Shown here in pieces: positions 58,851-64,000 of a stretch of DNA of 64,000 nt. Under the pieces are notes generated by a model, which saw only the letters and a program-made list of their open reading frames with translations, was not told the origin of the DNA and did not search any database. How positions within the stretch are numbered: the first letter of the stretch is position 1; every line of letters starts with the position of its first letter. Position numbers and translations under genes: made by a program. Origin of the DNA: Natronomonas marina (lineage in GTDB: Archaea; Halobacteriota; Halobacteria; Halobacteriales; Haloarculaceae); contig NZ_CP101154.1 of NCBI RefSeq assembly GCF_024298905.1, positions 2,046,001-2,110,000 on the forward strand, written 5' to 3'.

Positions 58851-59753
58851 GTGTCCCGGCTGTCCGCTACCGCGCTGTTCGTGACCCTCGCGACGATGTG
58901 GGGGCTGTCCTTCCCCGCGATCTCGGTGGGTCTGGAGTACCTCCCGCCGCTGCTGTTCGCGGCGTTCCGCTACGACACCGCCGCGTTGCTGTTGCTCGGC
59001 TACGCCGTCGTCGCGACGGATAGCTGGCGCCCAGTCGGCCGGAACAACCTCGAGGCCGTCCTGTGGGGCGGACTGTTCCTCGTCGCCGGCAACGGCCTGC
59101 TGTTCATCGGCCAGCAGACCGTCTCGAGCGGCGTGGCGGCCATCCTGCAGGCACTCGTCCCCATCGTGACGGCGCTGTTCGCGCTGGCACTGCTGGACGA
59201 GCGGCTCTCGGCGGTCGGGAGCGTCGGCGTCGCCCTCGGCTTCCTCGGTATCGGCCTCATCGTCCAGCCGGACCCGAACAACCTCCTGGCCGGCGACACC
59301 GTCGGCCGGCTCATCGTCCTCGGGCAGGTCGTCAGCGTCGCGCTCGGCGGCGTCCTCGTCGACCGGGCCGCCCCGTCGATGGAGCGGGTCGCCATGACCG
59401 GCTGGGCGATGCTCGTCGGCGGCGTCGTTCTCCACTTGCTGAGTCTCGGCGCCGGCGAACGGGTGCCGGCGACCCTGGCGGCTCCGCCCGCCCTCGGCGC
59501 CGTGATCTATCTCGGCGTCTTCTCGACCGCGCTGGCGTTCCTCATCTACTTCACGATCCTCGAGGAGCGCGGTGCCTTCGAGACCAGCCTCGTGGCGTAT
59601 CTCGTTCCGCTCGTCGCAACCGCCGCCGGCATCTTCCTCCTGGGGGAGTCGGTCGGCCTCCTCTCTATCGTCGGATTCGTCGTCGTCTTCGCGGGGTTCG
59701 CGCTCCTGAAACGCCACGCGCTCGTCGACCTGGTCGCCGCCGGCGTCAGTTGA
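58851..59753 (+). CDS. EamA/DMT-family transporter
   Basis: The 300-residue protein has ten membrane helices in the two EamA repeats (GLSFPAISVGLEYLPPLLF, then QQTVSSGVAAILQALVPIVTAL; second repeat with VYLGVFSTALAF-type sequence). It is a drug/metabolite transporter family member; substrate unknown. The start is GTG at 58851 (VSRLSAT), since no ATG occurs before it in a sensible position. It overlaps the CoA-transferase gene tail-to-tail by eight bases. Confidence 0.86.
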   Translation: MSRLSATALFVTLATMWGLSFPAISVGLEYLPPLLFAAFRYDTAALLLLGYAVVATDSWRPVGRNNLEAVLWGGLFLVAGNGLLFIGQQTVSSGVAAILQALVPIVTALFALALLDERLSAVGSVGVALGFLGIGLIVQPDPNNLLAGDTVGRLIVLGQVVSVALGGVLVDRAAPSMERVAMTGWAMLVGGVVLHLLSLGAGERVPATLAAPPALGAVIYLGVFSTALAFLIYFTILEERGAFETSLVAYLVPLVATAAGIFLLGESVGLLSIVGFVVVFAGFALLKRHALVDLVAAGVS

Positions 59754-60915
59754 CGACGCCCGCCTCCCGAAGCCGTTCGAGGTCGCTCTCGTCGACTCCG
59801 GCCGCCGCCAGAACCTCCTCGGTGTGTTCGCCGTGGGCCGGCGCCTCGTCGGTGCCATCCCTGGAGACGTCGGTGCCGCATACCGGAATCCCCACCCGTG
59901 GCGCTCCGTCCTCGGGGCGCTCGATGTACCCGCGGGCCTCGATCTGGGGGTGCTCGAACGTCTCCGTTGGGGTGTAGACGCCGTCGACCGCCGCGTCGAC
60001 GTCGGCCATCGCCTCTGCCCACTCGTCGCGGGTTCTCGACCGGAATATCTCGGTCAACTCCTCGCGGAGCGCCTCGCGTTCGGCCGGGTCGCTCGTCATG
60101 TGCTTGCCGGCGAGGTCCGGGCGGTCGATCGCCTCACAGAAGGCCGCCCAGAACTTGGGTTCGAGCGCGCCGAGCGTGACGTATCGGCCGTCGGCGGCCT
60201 CGTAGACGTCGTACCAGGGAAACGCCCCGGTGAGCGGCGTCTCGCCGGGGCGGGGGTCACCGTCGCCGAGCGCCTCGGGTGCGATCGCCTGCGAGAACGA
60301 AACCACGGCGTCGGTCAGTGCCACGTCGAGATACTCGCCGCCGGTGTTGCCGAGTTCGCGCGACAGGAGCGCCGAACAGATCGAGAAGGCCGCGAGCAGT
60401 CCGCCGGCCATGTCGGCGATCTGGTACCCAGGCATCTGCGGAGCCTCGTCGACGTCCGTCCGGGTCATGTCGAGCAGACCCGCGAGACCGACGTAGTTGA
60501 CGTCGTGGCCGGGCCGGTCGGCGTAGGGACCGCTCTGCCCGTAGCCCGTGAGCGAACAGTAGACCAGATCCTCCCGATAGTCGGTCAGCGTGTCGTAATC
60601 GACGCCGAGACGTTCGGTCACGCCGGGCCGGAAGCTCTCGATGACGACGTCGGCGTCGGCGACGAGATCGTAGAACGCGTCGCGGCCGGCGTCGTCCTTG
60701 AGGTCGATAGCGACGCTTCGCTTGCCCCGGTTGACCGCGTCGAAGACGGCGCCGACGCCGTCGTCGGTCGCCGGAGGCATGTGCCGGGCGTAGTCGCCCG
60801 CGCCGGTGTCTTCGATTTTCACCACGTCCGCGCCCGCGTCGGCGAGCAACTGGGTCGCGTACGGTCCGGGGAGCAGTCGCGTGAGGTCAAGCACGCGAAC
60901 GCCGTCGAGTCGCAT
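59746..60915 (-). CDS. CaiB/BaiF-type CoA-transferase (class III)
   Basis: The 389-residue protein has the class III CoA-transferase motifs: VLDLTRLLPGPYATQLLADAGADV, the catalytic aspartate segment GYQIADMAGG, and GRYVTLGALEPKFW. Such enzymes move CoA between organic acids (carnitine, formyl, bile acid and others). The specificity is not visible here. A GCTTATGTG TATA-like element (about 60938-60946) fits a leaderless ATG at 60915. It is divergent from an acyl-CoA dehydrogenase that could use its product. Confidence 0.9.
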   Translation of the reverse strand: MRLDGVRVLDLTRLLPGPYATQLLADAGADVVKIEDTGAGDYARHMPPATDDGVGAVFDAVNRGKRSVAIDLKDDAGRDAFYDLVADADVVIESFRPGVTERLGVDYDTLTDYREDLVYCSLTGYGQSGPYADRPGHDVNYVGLAGLLDMTRTDVDEAPQMPGYQIADMAGGLLAAFSICSALLSRELGNTGGEYLDVALTDAVVSFSQAIAPEALGDGDPRPGETPLTGAFPWYDVYEAADGRYVTLGALEPKFWAAFCEAIDRPDLAGKHMTSDPAEREALREELTEIFRSRTRDEWAEAMADVDAAVDGVYTPTETFEHPQIEARGYIERPEDGAPRVGIPVCGTDVSRDGTDEAPAHGEHTEEVLAAAGVDESDLERLREAGVVN

Positions 60916-60974
60916 GGGTGGCGGTGTTCGCCTCGTCACATAAGCCTGCCGTCGGGCGGGAACCGACCCCGCGT

Positions 60975-60992
60975 GGAACGTTTAAACGTTCC
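60975..60992. promoter_or_regulatory. 18-bp perfect palindrome over the acyl-CoA dehydrogenase TATA box
   Basis: GGAACGTTTAAACGTTCC is a perfect 18-base palindrome whose centre is the TATA box (GTTTAAAC). It lies 49-66 bases before the ATG at 61041 and 60-77 bases from the divergent CoA-transferase start. A repressor bound here would directly compete with TBP. Confidence 0.68.
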
Positions 60993-61040
60993 GGCGTGAC
61001 GGCGCACAGGGTTCAAGAGGCGGCCGTCGTATGTGAGGGT

Positions 61041-62264
61041 ATGGCAACGCAGGAGGCCCAACAGGCGGGCATCAACTTCGAGACGGACGAAGAGACGAAC
61101 CTCATTCTCTCCAGCCTCGAAGAGTTCATCGAGCGAGAGGTCGAGCCGCTCGAGGACGAGTTGGGCGAGACGTGGTCGAATCCACGGAAGCGACACGAAG
61201 ACGACGGCCGGCTCGTCCCCGAAGTGCAGGAGGCTATCCAGAAGGTCCGCGAGGCCAGCGGCGAGGCCGGCTTCTACGCGATGAACCTCCCCGAGGAGGT
61301 CGGGGGGGAGGGCGTCTCCAACGTCACCTGGTACCGGGCGATAAAGCACGTCGCCTCGACCGGGCCGGGGCTGTCGGAGTACGTTCTGGCCGGGCCGGAG
61401 GGACCGAAGCCACTGCTGGCACAGGCCGAGGGCGAGCAAATCGAGGAGTACCTGAAGCCCTGCGTCCGCGGCGAGAAGTCGACCGCCTTCGCACAGACGG
61501 AGCCCGGCGTCGGCTCGGACTCGCCGAACATGTCGACGACCGCCGAGAAGGACGGCGACGAGTGGGTGCTCGACGGCCGCAAGCAGTGGATAACCAACGC
61601 GCCGTACGCCGACTTCGTGCAGGTGTTCGCCCGGACCTCGCCCATCGAGGAGATGGGGCGGTACGGCGGCATCACCTGCTTCATCGTCGAGGACGACGAG
61701 TACGAGGTGGCCTCGCTGAACAACGCCGTCGGGATGACGGGCATGCAGGGCGAAATCGCCCTCGACGGGGTGCGGATTCCCGACGACCGGGTGCTCGGTA
61801 CGGAGGACGGCGCCTTCTACGACGCCATGGAGTTCCTCTCGCTCGGACGACTCGAGATCGGCGGACGGGCGCTCGGACACGCCGAGTTCCTCATAGAGCA
61901 AGGCGTCGAGTACGCAAACGAGCGGGAGGCGTTCGGCCGACCCATCGGCAAGTTCCAGGGAATCTCGCACAAACTCGCCCGCGCTCGGGCCAACGCCTTC
62001 GCCGCGGACGCCGCCGCGCTCCGGCTCGCGTGGCTGATGGACAACGGCGAACAGGCCATCCAGGAGTCCTCCATCGTGAAGTACCTCGCCTCGAACGTCA
62101 TGTTCGACATCGCGGACGACGTCGTCCAGGTTCACGGCGGTAACGGCCTCTCCGAGGACAACCCCTTCATGGACGAACTCCAGACCGCCCGCATCCTCCG
62201 CATCGTCGAGGGGACCGACGAGATCCAGCTGAACACCATCGCCAAGGAACTCGGCGTGAACTGA
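61041..62264 (+). CDS. Acyl-CoA dehydrogenase
   Basis: The 407-residue protein is a full acyl-CoA dehydrogenase (FAQTEPGVGSDSPNMSTTAE, LDGRKQWITNAPYADF, and EGTDEIQLNTIAKELG at the C-terminus). In the family the catalytic glutamate is within RILRIVEGTDEIQ-type or earlier sequence, so the late Glu is a candidate. The palindrome in the promoter suggests it is switched on by its substrate or a related acyl-CoA. It would pass electrons to EtfAB and then to the FixC-type protein seen at the window start. Confidence 0.92.
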   Translation: MATQEAQQAGINFETDEETNLILSSLEEFIEREVEPLEDELGETWSNPRKRHEDDGRLVPEVQEAIQKVREASGEAGFYAMNLPEEVGGEGVSNVTWYRAIKHVASTGPGLSEYVLAGPEGPKPLLAQAEGEQIEEYLKPCVRGEKSTAFAQTEPGVGSDSPNMSTTAEKDGDEWVLDGRKQWITNAPYADFVQVFARTSPIEEMGRYGGITCFIVEDDEYEVASLNNAVGMTGMQGEIALDGVRIPDDRVLGTEDGAFYDAMEFLSLGRLEIGGRALGHAEFLIEQGVEYANEREAFGRPIGKFQGISHKLARARANAFAADAAALRLAWLMDNGEQAIQESSIVKYLASNVMFDIADDVVQVHGGNGLSEDNPFMDELQTARILRIVEGTDEIQLNTIAKELGVN

Positions 62265-62265
62265 G

Positions 62266-62547
62266 ATGTCGCTCCGGTCCGCCGCTCCGCCGTGGCCGCG
62301 AACCGTCCGTGCGGAACTGGCGGCGACCGACTGGGACCGCCACCCCGTCGTCGACGTGGTCACGTTCGCGCCAGCCACCTCCCGCGGCCTGGAGGGAGAC
62401 CGCCAGCGAATCGAGGTGTACCGCTACCGCGAGGCGCCCGAACTCGCCGTCTACGAGAACGACGAGCGGACCTTCCACGTCGAGCGGCTGACCCGCCCGC
62501 TGTACGAGCGTCTCGCGGACGGTCCGGCGGCGGCCGGAACCGATTAG
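62266..62547 (+). CDS. Small conserved hypothetical protein
   Basis: The 93-residue protein starts one base after the acyl-CoA dehydrogenase stop, so it is likely on the same transcript. It has two or three predicted beta strands (HPVVDVVTFAP and QRIEVYRYRE) and an acidic surface. I do not recognise the family. Coupling to the acyl-CoA dehydrogenase is positional only. Confidence 0.7.
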   Translation: MSLRSAAPPWPRTVRAELAATDWDRHPVVDVVTFAPATSRGLEGDRQRIEVYRYREAPELAVYENDERTFHVERLTRPLYERLADGPAAAGTD

Positions 62548-62571
62548 TTCCCCGTCGTCGTCGGGCCGACC

Positions 62572-63030
62572 ATGCTGGGACTGCTCAGGGGCGTCGTGCG
62601 CGGCGCGGTCGCGTGGCTGGTCGGCTGGGCGCTCACCTTCGCGGCTGTCGTCGTCGGCGTCGTCGACAGGAGCGGGGTCGACGGCGCGGCCGCGGCCTAC
62701 GTTCGCGCCCACGCCGTGCCGCCGGAGGCGACCGCCGGCGTCGCTATCCCCGTCGTCGCGGTCGGCGTCGCAGGCCTCCGTGCCGGACGCAGCACCCGAT
62801 CCGGCGTGACCGGCCGGGTCCGGTCGCTCGTCCAGTCGGTCCGCGGGACCGAGCGCAACCGGGCGAAGACCGCCGCCGTCGCCGGCGGCCTGCTGGCGGT
62901 CGGGTACGCGGTCGTCGGCGTCGCCCTCTCCCTCGTCGTCGGTGGCGCGGTCGGCGGCGCTCTCGTCGGCGGTATCGCGTACGGACTGGCCGTCGGCGTG
63001 CCGACCGCCGTCGTCGGCGCCTTTTACTGA
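62572..63030 (+). CDS. Small membrane protein, uncharacterised
   Basis: The 152-residue protein has about four membrane helices: residues 10-30, 45-70, 97-120 and 125-150. A basic segment lies between the second and third (RAGRSTRSGVTGRVRSLV, then RGTERNRAK). The glycine/valine-rich helices resemble small haloarchaeal membrane proteins of unknown function. It overlaps the redoxin gene tail-to-tail by seven bases. Confidence 0.75.
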   Translation: MLGLLRGVVRGAVAWLVGWALTFAAVVVGVVDRSGVDGAAAAYVRAHAVPPEATAGVAIPVVAVGVAGLRAGRSTRSGVTGRVRSLVQSVRGTERNRAKTAAVAGGLLAVGYAVVGVALSLVVGGAVGGALVGGIAYGLAVGVPTAVVGAFY

Positions 63031-63509
63031 GCGGGCAGGTCCTCGACGGCCGTCTCTATCTCCTCGCGGGGCACCGGATGAATCCACTCGTCGGTGTCCC
63101 AGGCGTGCCGGACGACGCCCTCGCCGTCGAGGACGAATATCGCTCGGCGGGGCGTTCTCGTGCCAGCCATCCCCTCGCGCTCGACGAGGAGGTCGTACGC
63201 CGAGGCGACGTCGCCCTCGAGGTCGGAGAAAATCGAGAAGGGGCTGTCGAGTTGCCTGAGGAACTCGTTGATCGAGTAGGGACCGTCCCGGACGACGCCG
63301 GAGACGGTGACGCCGTCGAAGGCGTCCCAGTCGGCCTTCTCGTAGCGAATCCACCAGTTCTGTGCGATGGCCGAGAAGACGAAGCCGTCGAAGACGAGGA
63401 CCGCCCCCCGCTCGCCGATGCGGTCGGCCAACGCCGTCGCCCTGAACGTCTCGCCGTCACACAGCAGTGCCTCGAACGCCGGAGCCCGCTCGCCGACTGA
63501 CGGTGGCAT
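63024..63509 (-). CDS. Peroxiredoxin-fold protein without peroxidatic cysteine
   Basis: The 161-residue protein follows the AhpC/TSA fold (PSVGERAPAFEALLCDGETFR, then VLVFDGFVF, SPFSIFSDLEGDVASAYDLL and RRAIFVLDGEGVVRHAW). Where active peroxiredoxins have a cysteine in the F-T-x-x-C motif, this one has FVFSAIAQNWW, so the peroxidatic cysteine is missing. Only Cys17 remains, outside the usual site. It may have a structural or binding role. A glutaredoxin gene starts 84 bases away on the other strand. Confidence 0.85.
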   Translation of the reverse strand: MPPSVGERAPAFEALLCDGETFRATALADRIGERGAVLVFDGFVFSAIAQNWWIRYEKADWDAFDGVTVSGVVRDGPYSINEFLRQLDSPFSIFSDLEGDVASAYDLLVEREGMAGTRTPRRAIFVLDGEGVVRHAWDTDEWIHPVPREEIETAVEDLPAQ

Positions 63510-63592
63510 ACGGCCACATCCGACCGTCGGAACTTAAACACGGTGTCCGTGGGCGGCGCCGGATTTTTGCCCCGGCGGCCGAAGGTGTGGGT

Positions 63593-63868
63593 ATGTCCAT
63601 CACGCTCTACCGGCTGGAGGGCTGTCCGTTCTGCGAGTTCGTCGTCGACAAACTGGACGAACTGGACCTCGAGTACGACAGCGTCTGGGTCGAGGGTCCC
63701 CACTCGAAGCGCGACGAGGTGAAGGCCATCACCGGCCAGCGACAGGTGCCGGTCGTGGTCGACGACGACTACGGCGTCTCGATGAGCCAGTCGTCGCGCA
63801 TCTTCGAGTTCCTCGAGACGACCTACGGCGACGCCGACTCGCCCGAGGAGGTCGAGGCGGCGTTCTGA
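63593..63868 (+). CDS. Glutaredoxin-like protein
   Basis: The 91-residue protein is a glutaredoxin/GST-N-type thioredoxin fold: SITLYRLEGCPFCEFVVDKLDEL holds the CPFC active site, and QRQVPVVVDDDYGVSMSQSS the cis-proline and glutathione-binding region. Haloarchaea lack glutathione and use gamma-glutamylcysteine, so the partner thiol differs from the bacterial one. It is divergent from the peroxiredoxin-like gene. Confidence 0.9.
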   Translation: MSITLYRLEGCPFCEFVVDKLDELDLEYDSVWVEGPHSKRDEVKAITGQRQVPVVVDDDYGVSMSQSSRIFEFLETTYGDADSPEEVEAAF

Positions 63869-63892
63869 CTCCGGCAGGACCGTCGCGGCCGC

Positions 63893-64000
63893 TCACTCGT
63901 CTATATCGTGGGGGTTGAGCCCGGGGTCCTCGACCGGCGGCGCGCCGACCGAGAGGACGACCCCTCGGTCGTCGCCGGTGTAGCGGTGGCCGTGGCCGAT
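63893..64000 (-). CDS. C-terminal end of an unidentified protein (partial)
   Basis: The last 35 codons of a minus-strand gene that starts beyond the window. It reads IGHGHRYTGDDRGVVLSVG and ends PGLNPHDIDE. The His-rich start and VVLSVGAPP end are compatible with a cupin, but the piece is too short for a reliable call. It is tail-to-tail with the glutaredoxin gene, 24 bases apart. Confidence 0.55.
   Translation of the reverse strand: MGHGHRYTGDDRGVVLSVGAPPVEDPGLNPHDIDE

Noticed and set aside
1-64000. CRISPR array, rRNA or insertion sequence
   Set aside because: No regularly spaced direct repeats of CRISPR length, no rRNA-like sequence and no transposase frame were found.

Overview
The window is chromosomal DNA of a halophilic archaeon (class Halobacteria). 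It is GC-rich and its proteins are strongly acidic. Many genes start within about 25-30 bases of a TATA box, as expected for leaderless transcripts. The core genes are archaeal: ribosomal proteins L21e, L24e, S28e and L7Ae, RNA polymerase subunit F, elongation factor 1-beta, Dph2 and TmcA. I found no rRNA, tRNA or CRISPR array. The genus cannot be fixed from what I can see.

Layout. 1-2.4 kb: end of a Fix/Etf electron-transfer operon (EtfA, then a FixC-FixX fusion). 2.5-9.5 kb: single genes (GNAT regulator, a 53-aa zinc microprotein, DUF456, cytochrome P450, bacterio-opsin-activator-type regulator, TmcA, quinone-reductase-like MDR). 9.5-14.6 kb: an informational block (zinc microprotein and EF-1beta; L21e and RpoF; DUF655, RsmA, MscS channel, HemK-type methyltransferase). 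14.6-16.6 kb: a split MetE pair in which only the second protein keeps the zinc ligands. 16.9-18.4 kb: the operon L7Ae, S28e, L24e, Ndk. 18.8-25.1 kb: DpsA, haloarchaeal hypotheticals, a polyhydroxyalkanoate-precursor cluster (two-subunit Ser-type thiolase plus acetoacetyl-CoA reductase) and an orphan ABC ATPase. Three genes here share a DtxR/Idr-like palindrome.

25.1-27.7 kb is the most accessory-looking part. A gene-poor, repeat-bearing stretch precedes a small HTH-type protein and a tyrosine recombinase. The pair is bracketed by two inverted 28-bp sites with conserved 11-bp arms and different 6-bp centres. 27.7-33.5 kb: a DabA/DabB inorganic-carbon uptake pair, an amidohydrolase and an Lrp-type regulator. 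33.7-45.9 kb: an SDR, an Hrq1/MrfA-like helicase, a HisG-like protein, an acidic coiled-coil protein, a metallo-beta-lactamase-fold protein, a YlbF protein, Dph2, membrane and Tat-lipoprotein genes, a METTL5-like methyltransferase and a rhomboid protease.

46-62.3 kb is dominated by acyl-CoA and redox metabolism: two acyl-CoA dehydrogenases, an ACAD10-like phosphotransferase, a CaiB/BaiF CoA-transferase, several SDRs, an MDR, an F420-type LLM oxidoreductase and a ThDP enzyme. Two of its promoters carry clear operator-like symmetry. 62.3-64 kb: small membrane and hypothetical genes, a peroxiredoxin-fold protein without its catalytic cysteine, a glutaredoxin and the end of a gene running out of the window.
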